From CAVYUC01 sp963783085 (lineage in GTDB: Bacteria; Bacteroidota; Bacteroidia; Bacteroidales; Prolixibacteraceae): a DNA stretch of 64,000 bases. Positions 25,835-33,734 of the stretch are shown here, in pieces. The notes below the pieces were generated by a model. That model did no database searches. It worked only from the letters and a program-made list of their open reading frames with translations, and had not been told where the DNA came from. The stretch spans positions 248,001-312,000 of the forward strand of contig CAWAMJ010000020.1 of NCBI GenBank assembly GCA_963783085.1, in the 5' to 3' direction. The translations under genes and the position numbers were made by a program. The first letter of the stretch is position 1. Every line of letters starts with the position of its first letter.

Positions 25835-26812
25835 TTATTTCTCAATTTCTTTCCAAACCAGTGCACTGGCGCCAACAATTGCGGCATCGCCGGGCATTAA
25901 CTGTGATGGCAGGATTTTAATTTTATTTTTAAAAATCGGGAGCAGGTGTTTTTCCATGTGTTCCCTGGTTGGCTTGAAAATAAAATCGCCGGATGCAGTT
26001 GGGCCGCCAAAAAGGAAAACAGCTTCCGGGCTCAGGTGGTGAACGGTATCTGCCAGTCCCTGCCCCAGCCAGGCCCCGGTTTTTTCAAAAACCTCAAGTG
26101 CAATCGTATCGCCTTTTTCCGCAGCTTCAAAAATCATTTTCGAATCGAGTTCTTTAAATGATTTGTTTGACAGCAGGCTATCGGTAGCATTGTAATACGA
26201 GAGAAGTTCAAATGCCGTGCGTTTCATTCCCGGCGCAGAACAGTATGCTTCAAGATGGCCGCGTGCCCCGCAGCCGCAAACCCTTCCACCCGGAACCAAT
26301 GTTGTATGGCCGCATTCGCCGGCAAAACCGTCGTGGCCGTAAACTAAATCGCCATTCACCACGATACCGCTGCCAACACCGGTTCCCAAAGTGAACATTA
26401 CGAAGTTTTTCATTCCCTTGGCGCCACCATAAATCATTTCGCCAATGGCTGCCGCGTTGGCATCGTTGGTTAGGGCCAGCGCCGGCAATTCCCTGAAATG
26501 TTCGCGAAGTAACTTTATAAACGGAACCACGCCTCTGAAAGAAAGATTTGGTGCATATTCAATCGTGCCGCTGTAATAATTTCCGTTGGGTGCGCCAATT
26601 CCAATTCCAAGAATTTCAATGTCTTTATTTAAAAGTTTTACTGAATTTATTAATTCTTTAATTGCCGCAGCCAGATTCGAAATATACAGAACGGCGTCGC
26701 CGTGCCCGGGTGTTGGGATGTTGTTTTTCACCATTACATTTCCTTCCGGATCCACAACTCCGATGGCTGTATTCGTACCGCCTACATCAACACCTATTGC
26801 AACTTTTTTCAT
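25835..26812 (-). CDS. ROK family sugar kinase (glucokinase-like)
   Basis: A 325-residue cytoplasmic kinase. ATP-binding motif IGVDVGGTNTAIGVV at the N-terminus, the sugar site LTNDANAAAIGE with catalytic Asp, FTLGTGVGSGIVVNGDL, HTTLVPGGRVCGCGARGHLEAYCSA (GHxxxxxxGxxCxCGxxGCxE-type zinc site; here read as GGRVCGCGARGHLE) and a late EAVFLFGG. No HTH is present, so this is a kinase, not a regulator. Phosphorylates a hexose such as glucose, mannose or N-acetyl amino sugar. It lies 30 bases downstream of the MFS transporter gene and is surely in its operon. Confidence 0.88.
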   Translation of the reverse strand: MKKVAIGVDVGGTNTAIGVVDPEGNVMVKNNIPTPGHGDAVLYISNLAAAIKELINSVKLLNKDIEILGIGIGAPNGNYYSGTIEYAPNLSFRGVVPFIKLLREHFRELPALALTNDANAAAIGEMIYGGAKGMKNFVMFTLGTGVGSGIVVNGDLVYGHDGFAGECGHTTLVPGGRVCGCGARGHLEAYCSAPGMKRTAFELLSYYNATDSLLSNKSFKELDSKMIFEAAEKGDTIALEVFEKTGAWLGQGLADTVHHLSPEAVFLFGGPTASGDFIFKPTREHMEKHLLPIFKNKIKILPSQLMPGDAAIVGASALVWKEIEK

Positions 26813-26842
26813 GCTTTAAAATTTAAAATGTGCTGTTTCTGC

Positions 26843-28210
26843 TTACGCTCTTCTTATATGTGTTCCTTTAACTGCATAGAAGAAAATATATGCGTAACAC
26901 AAGGCCGGAACAAGGAACGCCCAGGTGTAACCGAAATTATCGGATATACCACCCATAATCAGCGGAATTATAGCGCCACCCAAAATCATCGAATTAATTA
27001 AACCGGAAGCCCCGCTCAATTCGGCTTTATCTAAATCTCTCACAGCCAGCGAGAAGATGTTCGGGAACATAATGGAGTTGAACAAACCAATTGAGATAAC
27101 CGCCCAGAGCCCGACGTTGCCGGTTGTGAATGTGGTAGTTAAATCAAGCAGTGCGGCAACAAGCGCGAAAATAGCCAGCGTGCGGGCTGCTTTTCCGGTG
27201 CCCACCTGCATGATTCCAAAATTGATTAACGCCACAATAGTGAAGGTAATCCCGATGTTCCAGTTCCAGTCGGTAACAAATGAACCGGCAATAAAAGCCA
27301 GCGCAAGCACAGGGAGCAGGTATGTCAGTTTTTTCGACTGTTTCATATCGGAGAACATAAACGAGCCGAAGAAACGACCAATCATTGCGCCTCCCCAATA
27401 AATGGCGGCATAGGTTGAAGCCATTTCTGCCGAAATTCCAATTGAATTTTTCAGGTAATTTACAATTAACCCGGCGTTACCAACTTCTGCGCCAACGTAA
27501 GTGAAAATGGCAAAACCCCCCAGAACAACGTGAGGATATCTCCAGATGCTTTTTTTCACACCGCTACCTTTTTCAAGAATCGGAAGTTTGATGGAGAAGA
27601 TTGCAATGCCGATAATTACCACTAACACTCCCATAATTATGAACGGAAGCGGTACGCGATCGGCTGCCATTAACCCTTGTTCCGTAGTAATTGTGCTGTC
27701 GTCGGTAGGAAGGTTCAAACCTTTAAAAATAGCTACCGAAATTAACCACGGGGCAATCATAGTAGCTACCGAATTCAGCGCCTGAGTCAGGTTCAGACGA
27801 CTGGATGCACTCCTTTCGGGGCCGATTGCTGTTACATAAGGATTAGCTGCAACCTGCAAAAACACAACCCCAATGGCCAAAATAAAAGTACCGAGTAAAA
27901 ATATTGGAAACGAAGGGATTTTTGCCGCCGGAATAAAAATGAAACTTCCCAGCGCCATTAACATCAAACCGGCCACAACGGTCCATTTGTAACCCATGCG
28001 GTCGATGATTTTACCCGTTGGAATGGACATAATCGGATAAGCGATAAAAAACGCAGAAGATAATAACTGAGCTTCAAACTCTGATAAATTAAAAATGGCT
28101 TTTACCGGCGCACTTAGCGTAATGATGAAAGTGGTGGCAAATCCAAAAATGAAAAAAATGGCGCCGAAAACGGTCATGCCAACTGCCAGATTGTTGTTTC
28201 TTTGTTCCAT
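26843..28210 (-). CDS. MFS sugar transporter (FucP/GlcNAc permease-like)
   Basis: A 455-residue inner-membrane protein with about twelve helices. SAFFIAYPIMSIPTGKIIDRMGYKWTVVAG resembles the FucP-type (fucose/glucose/galactose:H+) group: helix 2-3 loop GKIIDRMGYK, the VVFLQVAANPYVTAIGP segment with NPY typical of this group, and YVGAEVGNAGLIVNYL later. Members take up fucose, glucose/galactose or N-acetylglucosamine. The downstream ROK kinase presumably phosphorylates the incoming sugar. The gene is preceded by a perfect 11-base inverted repeat. Confidence 0.88.
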   Translation of the reverse strand: MEQRNNNLAVGMTVFGAIFFIFGFATTFIITLSAPVKAIFNLSEFEAQLLSSAFFIAYPIMSIPTGKIIDRMGYKWTVVAGLMLMALGSFIFIPAAKIPSFPIFLLGTFILAIGVVFLQVAANPYVTAIGPERSASSRLNLTQALNSVATMIAPWLISVAIFKGLNLPTDDSTITTEQGLMAADRVPLPFIIMGVLVVIIGIAIFSIKLPILEKGSGVKKSIWRYPHVVLGGFAIFTYVGAEVGNAGLIVNYLKNSIGISAEMASTYAAIYWGGAMIGRFFGSFMFSDMKQSKKLTYLLPVLALAFIAGSFVTDWNWNIGITFTIVALINFGIMQVGTGKAARTLAIFALVAALLDLTTTFTTGNVGLWAVISIGLFNSIMFPNIFSLAVRDLDKAELSGASGLINSMILGGAIIPLIMGGISDNFGYTWAFLVPALCYAYIFFYAVKGTHIRRA

Positions 28211-28236
28211 TATTAAATTGGTTTAAGTTGATAATT

Positions 28237-28284
28237 CATAATATTTTGATTTAATCCAAGTTCAGCAAATTTAAAAATATTATG
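28237..28284 (-). promoter_or_regulatory. Candidate promoter and inverted-repeat operator before the MFS-ROK operon
   Basis: CATAATATTTT (28237-28247) and AAAATATTATG (28274-28284) are perfect inverted repeats 26 bases apart. On the minus strand a TAAATTTG element (28266-28273) matching the Bacteroidota -7 box TAnnTTTG abuts the right arm. The layout suggests a repressor site overlapping the promoter. Confidence 0.5.
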
Positions 28285-28367
28285 GTATTCTGGCGGCCTG
28301 AATTAAATTTTTAGATGAATTTATTCTCTGTAAAATAAACCGGCATGTTTGGTGCAGGTGCGTCAAA

Positions 28368-29621
28368 TCACGACTTTTCCAACTTGTTCTGTATAGACAA
28401 GCTTAAAAAAATTCCTGATAAACAAAATAATACGAAAAAGTAAAAGCCCGATTGAAGATTGGTGCCGTTTGTGGTAAGTACCTCAACGTATTTGTTTACA
28501 TTTCGAAGGTGCGACAGTTGATCGGCAATTATTCCGTTAATTCCGATAAAAGCCATAAAAATAGCTACCACAAATACGTCGGCCATCGACCATTTGCTTG
28601 ATTTGAACGTGAAAAAGCGGACCAATTTATTTTTTGAATATTTTGGCGACCGGATGCTGAAAAAGCTGCCAATTATTTTCATCACCGGAAAAAAAACGCT
28701 AAACGAAAGTATTAAAACGCCCACAACCAGCATGTCCCATTTTCCGTTGGTAATTAAAATCCACACCACATCAAGTATCGATTTGCTTTGAAAAAACAGC
28801 ACCTGATCGCGGAAAGTGATGTCTTCACCCAGTAATACAAAGGTAATCTTCGTAATTTTTGCTTCAATATCGATCATTGGAACCGCGATTCCGTTTACCA
28901 GGAAAAGAAAAGTAACCGAAAGCAATATCAACAGACCATTTTTCGAAAACCGGTTACTGCTGAAATAATTCAACACAAAAACCGGAACCAGCATAATCAC
29001 AAGTAAAATGGAATAGGTACGAATGCGCTTTTTCGTTTTTTCAATGCTATGCTGCATTTCCTGTGACGCTTGTTCTTTATTTTCGAAATTTTCATTCTGC
29101 AGAATCTCTTGCAGCTTATTCTGTTCGTCTTTGTTAAAAGTTTCAGATACAACATCGTCCAGTCGTTCTTTGACGATATTCTTCAGGTTGTTTTTATTTT
29201 CCGGTTTCGACAGCTCTGTTAGCAGTTGTGCGGAAAGTTGCGGTACTTTTTCCCGCAGCTTGTCCAAATCAACAAATGCGTTCACCAGGAATTTTTTGAT
29301 TTTTCCCATGTCGTTTTTTATAATTTGTTCGACCTGGTCCAGGAGTTTATACATTAACGTTTCAACCTGGTCCTGAAGTTGTTGCCGGTTTTCATCGGTA
29401 AGTTCAAAATCTTCTATTTTTGTACTGATAACGTTTGTTAGATTTTTTCGCCATTCATCAGCATTTAGTAAACCGTAACGTATGCTGTTAATTTCAGCAA
29501 GTTGTATCCTGTCAACCTGGTTTTTACGTGCCAGGTACAGGTGCATGCCGCTCAGGCAGAGCGCAAAAAGTAACAAAATGATACTAATGATGAAAGATGT
29601 TTTGCGTTGAAATATTCTCAA
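28368..29621 (-). CDS. Paraquat-inducible protein A (PqiA) family membrane protein with large extracytoplasmic insert
   Basis: A 417-residue inner-membrane protein. One N-terminal helix (about 9-30) is followed by a hydrophilic, helix-rich segment of some 170 residues, then about four to five helices. The C-terminal half has the PqiA signature SKWSMADVFVVAIFMAFIG and a preceding VLILSFSVFFPVMKIIGSFF. PqiA works with MCE proteins in envelope lipid transport in Proteobacteria; no MCE gene is adjacent here. The long soluble insert between first and second helix is unlike the standard PqiA plan. Confidence 0.65.
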   Translation of the reverse strand: MRIFQRKTSFIISIILLLFALCLSGMHLYLARKNQVDRIQLAEINSIRYGLLNADEWRKNLTNVISTKIEDFELTDENRQQLQDQVETLMYKLLDQVEQIIKNDMGKIKKFLVNAFVDLDKLREKVPQLSAQLLTELSKPENKNNLKNIVKERLDDVVSETFNKDEQNKLQEILQNENFENKEQASQEMQHSIEKTKKRIRTYSILLVIMLVPVFVLNYFSSNRFSKNGLLILLSVTFLFLVNGIAVPMIDIEAKITKITFVLLGEDITFRDQVLFFQSKSILDVVWILITNGKWDMLVVGVLILSFSVFFPVMKIIGSFFSIRSPKYSKNKLVRFFTFKSSKWSMADVFVVAIFMAFIGINGIIADQLSHLRNVNKYVEVLTTNGTNLQSGFYFFVLFCLSGIFLSLSIQNKLEKS

Positions 29622-29711
29622 TATTTTAAAATTTGTATGTTACCGGCCTGTTTGTTTTTGCCGAAAAGTATTCTGTGAAATACATAAACAAACCGGTATG
29701 AAAATTAGTTG

Positions 29712-29719
29712 TATTTTTG
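29712..29719 (+). promoter_or_regulatory. Bacteroidota -7 promoter element before yidD
   Basis: TATTTTTG fits TAnnTTTG and ends 15 bases before the yidD start. No clear -33 element. Confidence 0.4.
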
Positions 29720-29734
29720 CCAAAACGTAAAAAA

Positions 29735-30001
29735 ATGGCCAGCTTCAGAAAAAAAGCTACAAAATGGGCAGGATGGATTTTGCTGGCGCCGGTATATTTT
29801 TACAAATATGCCATTTCGCCAATTACGCCGGCATCGTGCAGGCATTTTCCAACCTGCTCCGAATATGCAGTCGAGGCCGTTAAAATTCACGGCCCCTTAA
29901 AAGGATTCTGGTTGTCAGTTAAACGCATCTCGAAATGTCATCCGTGGGGAACGCACGGATACGATCCGGTTCCGCCTAAAAATGCCAATCAAAAACAGTA
30001 A
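29735..30001 (+). CDS. yidD: Membrane protein insertion efficiency factor YidD
   Basis: An 88-residue peripheral inner-membrane protein with an amphipathic N-terminus. It has the family signature CRHFPTCSEYAVEAVKIHG with its two cysteines, and the following KRISKCHPWG-HGYDPVP. It aids membrane protein insertion by YidC. The ATG at 29735 is used; a TTG at 29717 sits on the promoter element. It is followed by the metal ABC uptake genes but has its own end. Confidence 0.93.
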   Translation: MASFRKKATKWAGWILLAPVYFYKYAISPITPASCRHFPTCSEYAVEAVKIHGPLKGFWLSVKRISKCHPWGTHGYDPVPPKNANQKQ

Positions 30002-30028
30002 ACATTTTATCCATCCTGAAAGTAACAT

Positions 30029-30036
30029 TATATTTG
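30029..30036 (+). promoter_or_regulatory. Bacteroidota -7 promoter element before the zinc ABC operon
   Basis: TATATTTG matches TAnnTTTG and lies 34 bases before the substrate-binding gene. No palindromic Zur-type site was recognised nearby. Confidence 0.45.
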
Positions 30037-30069
30037 CCTGATATTTAAATTGAATTAAACCGGCAAAAC

Positions 30070-30945
30070 ATGAATAAATTAATTGCATTTTTGATTATAT
30101 CTGCTTCATTATTTTCCTGTCATTCAAAGAAATCTGACAAAGCCGGAGAAGGAAAACCGGTTGTTACGGTTACCATACTGCCTGAAAAAACATTTGTTCA
30201 AAAAATTGGCGGCGATGATTTCAACGTGAACGTACTAATTCCTCCCGGCGCCAGTCCTGCCACGTATACTTTGTTGCCATCTCAATTAAAAGATATTGCA
30301 AATTCCGACATTTGGTTCAGGATGGGCTACATAGCATTCGAACAATCGTGGCACGAAAAAATTACGCAGGTAAACAAAAACATGCAGGTGGTCGATTTAT
30401 CGGAAGGGCTTGATTTGATTAAGCAGGAAAGTAATCGGCCGGCAAGCCATGGACATGCGCAGGGGGTGGATCCGCACATTTGGTTATCGCCGGCGCTGGT
30501 AAAACAAATGAGCCAAAAAATTATGCAGGAGCTCAGTGATTTGAATCCGGAAAAGAGCGCTGAATATAAAGCGAATTACCTCCGTTTCGTTAAGGAAATT
30601 GACCAACTAAACATCAAAATAAGAAATGCGCTGCAACCTTACCAGGGGCGAAATATCATTATGTTTCATCCGAGCCTTTCCTATTATGCCCGCGATTACG
30701 GGTTAAACCAATTCGCGCTCGAAACCGGGGGAAAGGAGCCTACGCCGCAACACATGGCACAAATTATCGATATGGCAAAAGATGAAAATATTCGTGTAAT
30801 TTATATACAAAGCGAATTTGACCGTGAACATGCCCGCGTGTTTGCAGAAGAAATCGACGGGAAAATTATCCAGATTTCGCCGCTTGATCCGGCGTGGTCC
30901 GATAATTTGACGGAAATTACGAACACGTTAATCGACAACTTTTGA
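30070..30945 (+). CDS. znuA: Metal (zinc/manganese) ABC transporter substrate-binding lipoprotein
   Basis: A 291-residue lipoprotein (signal ending LFSC). Cluster A-I metal-binding fold: VVTVTILPEKTFVQKIGGDDFNVNVLIPPGASPATYTLLP with the first ligand position, HGHAQGVDPHIWLSPALVKQM with the short histidine-containing loop and the second ligand, MFHPSLSYYARDYGLNQ with the third, and a fourth acidic ligand near the C-terminus (SPLDPAWSDNL). The first ligand position has Thr-Tyr-Thr instead of the usual His (PHTYEP becomes PATYTL), so the metal site may be altered. The gene starts a four-gene unit; its TGA overlaps the ATG of the ATPase. Confidence 0.83.
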   Translation: MNKLIAFLIISASLFSCHSKKSDKAGEGKPVVTVTILPEKTFVQKIGGDDFNVNVLIPPGASPATYTLLPSQLKDIANSDIWFRMGYIAFEQSWHEKITQVNKNMQVVDLSEGLDLIKQESNRPASHGHAQGVDPHIWLSPALVKQMSQKIMQELSDLNPEKSAEYKANYLRFVKEIDQLNIKIRNALQPYQGRNIIMFHPSLSYYARDYGLNQFALETGGKEPTPQHMAQIIDMAKDENIRVIYIQSEFDREHARVFAEEIDGKIIQISPLDPAWSDNLTEITNTLIDNF

Positions 30946-31691
30946 TGGAACCACTGATAAACATAGAAAATCTATCTGCGGGGTACGATAAGGAACCGGT
31001 TTTAAAAAATGTGAACCTCCCTGTTTTTGAAAATGATTTCATTGGAATGATCGGGCCAAACGGCGGCGGTAAAACCACGTTGCTTAAAGCAATTCTGGGA
31101 CTGATAAAACCGATGAAAGGCCGTGTTTCATTTCGTGAAGACATTGATAAACCGAAGAAGCCAATTGGATATTTACCGCAAGTAAAACACATCGACAAAA
31201 ATTTTCCGATAACGGTTTTTGAAGTGGTGCGCTCAGGTTCGCTGATGAAAAACCAAAAACTTTTCCGCTCTTCAAAAATCAAACGAAAAACTGAATCACT
31301 GCTTTCGGAAATGGGGGTTCTCAACATCAGGGACAAGGCCATTGGCGAGCTTTCAGGAGGGCAGATGCAGCGGGTTTTTTTATGTCGTGCGTTAATCAGC
31401 GATCCGAAAATTCTGATTCTCGATGAACCGGATACTTTTGTGGACAATCGTTTCGAAGGCGAATTATACCAAAAACTCAGACAGTTGAACAAGGAAATGG
31501 CCATTATTTTGGTTTCGCACGATTTGGGAACCATTTCGAGCTATGTAAAAACCATCGCCTGTGTAAACGGAAGTTTGCATTACCACGAAAGCAATATTAT
31601 TTCACAGGAACAACTTGAAAGTTACAACTGTCCCATTCAAATTATAACACACGGTGTAATACCACACACAGTTTTGAAACAGCATCAGTAA
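30945..31691 (+). CDS. znuC: Metal ABC transporter ATP-binding protein
   Basis: A 248-residue ATPase that energises metal uptake from the cytoplasmic side. Walker A is GPNGGGKTTLLKAI, the signature is LSGGQMQRVFLCRALI, Walker B ILILDEPDTFVD and the switch His SHDLG. The ATG at 30945 overlaps the stop of the substrate-binding gene (TGATG), so translation is coupled; a TTG three bases upstream is ignored. The DEPDTFVD Walker B region resembles the ZnuC/MntB group. Confidence 0.9.
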   Translation: MEPLINIENLSAGYDKEPVLKNVNLPVFENDFIGMIGPNGGGKTTLLKAILGLIKPMKGRVSFREDIDKPKKPIGYLPQVKHIDKNFPITVFEVVRSGSLMKNQKLFRSSKIKRKTESLLSEMGVLNIRDKAIGELSGGQMQRVFLCRALISDPKILILDEPDTFVDNRFEGELYQKLRQLNKEMAIILVSHDLGTISSYVKTIACVNGSLHYHESNIISQEQLESYNCPIQIITHGVIPHTVLKQHQ

Positions 31692-31692
31692 C

Positions 31693-32502
31693 ATGAATAC
31701 AATTATTGAATTGTTTACTTACGATTTTTTCTGGAAGGCTTTCCTTTCAGCCATTTTTGCCAGTATTTCCTGCGGGATTGTCGGAAGTTATATTGTGGCC
31801 CGGCGTATCGTCTTTATCAGCGGCGGAATTACCCATGCGTCATTTGGTGGAATAGGGCTTGCGTTTTTGCTCGGATTTAACCCATTGCTGGGCGCTGTTA
31901 TTTTTGCTGTTTTTTCGGCGCTCGGAATTCAATTTTTTACCAAAGTGGCGCGGGTACGCGAAGATTCGTCAATCGCCATCTGGTGGTCGCTGGGCATGGC
32001 GCTGGGCATTATTTTCGTTTTTCTGACACCAGGCTACACACCAAACCTGATGAGTTACCTGTTCGGAAACATTCTTACGGTAACCATTGCTGAATTGTGG
32101 TGGATGTTTATTTTGAACGTTGTCATCATCGTTTTTTATACATTCTTTTACCGGAAGATTCTGTACATTGCTTTTGATGAGGAATTTGCGCGCGCTGCCG
32201 GATTGCCGGTAACCATGTTTAACTATCTAACCATCATTCTGATTGCGCTCACTGTTGTGTTAAATATCAGGGTTGTTGGCATCATTCTGATTTTGTCGCT
32301 GCTAACTGTTCCTCAGGCAACGGCAAACTTATTTACCAAAGATTTCCGAAAACTGCTGTTCCTATCCACGTTATTTGCTTTTGCAGGAACGGTTACCGGG
32401 TTGCTGTTTTCCTATTTTCTGGATATCCCGTCGGGGGCGGCGATTATTTTTACGCTGATTATTATTTTTGGGATTTCAAGGTTACTAAAACAATTTAATT
32501 AA
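31693..32502 (+). CDS. znuB: Metal ABC transporter permease
   Basis: A 269-residue inner-membrane protein with about eight helices, family ABC-3. The N-terminal part has SYIVARRIVFISGGITHASFGGIGLAFLLG, the conserved coupling-helix region, and DEEFARAAGLPVTMFNYL in the later loop that contacts the ATPase. It starts one base after the ATPase stop codon and its own TAA overlaps the ATG of the following zinc-ribbon gene. Confidence 0.9.
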   Translation: MNTIIELFTYDFFWKAFLSAIFASISCGIVGSYIVARRIVFISGGITHASFGGIGLAFLLGFNPLLGAVIFAVFSALGIQFFTKVARVREDSSIAIWWSLGMALGIIFVFLTPGYTPNLMSYLFGNILTVTIAELWWMFILNVVIIVFYTFFYRKILYIAFDEEFARAAGLPVTMFNYLTIILIALTVVLNIRVVGIILILSLLTVPQATANLFTKDFRKLLFLSTLFAFAGTVTGLLFSYFLDIPSGAAIIFTLIIIFGISRLLKQFN

Positions 32503-32690
32503 TGCTCGGAAGCGGGAAAAAGGAAAAATTTTATATCTGTACCGGCTGTGGTTTCCGGTTTTCGAACCTTGATGTGCAGCGAACCTGCAGCAATTGTTTT
32601 GCCTGCACAGGGTGCGAAATATACCTTTGTCCTTCCTGCAATTCCGAAGTAGTAGTTAAACCCATGAAAAATCTTTCGAAATCGCCGTGA
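32502..32690 (+). CDS. Zinc-ribbon microprotein coupled to the zinc ABC operon
   Basis: A 62-residue protein whose ATG overlaps the TAA of the permease gene (TAATG), so it is translationally coupled and belongs to the operon. It has four CxxC pairs (Cys13-Cys16, Cys29-Cys32, Cys35-Cys38, Cys43-Cys46), that is eight cysteines in 34 residues, enough for two zinc sites. It has no signal peptide or membrane segment and a basic C-terminus. I do not recognise the family. Position suggests a role in zinc handling, such as a metallochaperone or storage protein, but this is inference. Confidence 0.75.
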   Translation: MLGSGKKEKFYICTGCGFRFSNLDVQRTCSNCFACTGCEIYLCPSCNSEVVVKPMKNLSKSP

Positions 32691-32864
32691 TCCGAAGAGC
32701 TTTTGCATTTTTCATTCCTGCAATATTCATCCGTACAAGTTATTAAACAGAATATTTACCAAAGAATACTTGTACTGCTCCGGAAAATAAAATACTTGTT
32801 TCGGAACAAAAGAAAGCGTAATTTGGGGTGTAATTTACTCAATCAATGCGGTATTATTTTAAAG

Positions 32865-32894
32865 CTGCCAGTACGGAAACGTCTGGCAGTTTTT
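32865..32894 (+). terminator. Terminator between the zinc operon and nagB (convergent)
   Basis: CTGCCAG (32865-32871) pairs with CTGGCAG (32883-32889), followed by TTTTT. It serves the plus-strand operon; the minus-strand side has only a short T stretch. Confidence 0.7.
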
Positions 32895-32897
32895 CAA

Positions 32898-33692
32898 TTA
32901 CAGATTCTCAGCGTTATTCAGTTCTTTAAAATATTTTACGGTTCCCACTTTCAGTTCCCAGGTTGCTTTTTCGTCGCAAACGATAGTTGCATCCGGATGA
33001 TTTTGCAGTGCCGATAACGTCCACATGTGGTTCACGCCGCCTTCAACAACGTGTTGCAGTGCGCGGGCTTTTTTAATTCCCTGCACGATTATCAGGATTT
33101 CGCGGGCATCCATTACCGTTTGCACACCCACCGTCAGCGCCTGTTTTGGAACTTTGGTCATATCGTCGTCGAAAAAACGCGCGTTACTTGCAATGGTTTC
33201 GTAATTGAGATTGACCAACCGTGTACGCGAGGTCAGCGAGGAGCCGGGAACATTGAAGGCGATGTGCCCGTCGGCCCCCATTCCGCCCAGAAAAAGCTGT
33301 ATTCCGCCGTACGATTTTATTTTTTCCTCGTATGCTTCACATTCTTCCAATAAATTGGGTGTGTTGCCATTTAGCAAGTGAACGTTTTCCCGATTGATGT
33401 TGATGTGATCAAAAAAATGGCGGTTCATAAAACTATGATAGCTTTCCGGATGGTCTTCCGGGAGATCCACATATTCGTCCATGTTGAACGTAACCACATT
33501 TTCAAAGGAAATTTTCCCGCTTTGATTCAATGCCGCCAGTTCCTGATAAGTGCCAATGGGAGATGAACCTGTTGGCAGTCCCAGCACAAACGGCGCGTCC
33601 GGTGCGGCTTTGAAATCGTTGATTTTTTTTGTGATGTATCTGGCCGACCAGCGGCTTATTTCTTCGTAGTCTTTCAGAATAACTAATTTCAT
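32898..33692 (-). CDS. nagB: Glucosamine-6-phosphate deaminase
   Basis: A 264-residue cytoplasmic enzyme that converts glucosamine-6-phosphate to fructose-6-phosphate and ammonia. It has LGLPTGSSPIGTYQEL (phosphate site), FNMDEYVDLPEDHPESY with the catalytic Asp, and FLGGMGADGHIAFNVPGSS with the catalytic Asp/His pair. It is the last gene of a minus-strand operon with a ROK regulator and the NagB-like fusion protein (42 bases upstream), and marks the operon as one for amino-sugar breakdown. Confidence 0.95.
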   Translation of the reverse strand: MKLVILKDYEEISRWSARYITKKINDFKAAPDAPFVLGLPTGSSPIGTYQELAALNQSGKISFENVVTFNMDEYVDLPEDHPESYHSFMNRHFFDHININRENVHLLNGNTPNLLEECEAYEEKIKSYGGIQLFLGGMGADGHIAFNVPGSSLTSRTRLVNLNYETIASNARFFDDDMTKVPKQALTVGVQTVMDAREILIIVQGIKKARALQHVVEGGVNHMWTLSALQNHPDATIVCDEKATWELKVGTVKYFKELNNAENL

Positions 33693-33734
33693 TTTTTATG
33701 ATTTTTAGAAATGATTATTAACAAGTTATATTAT

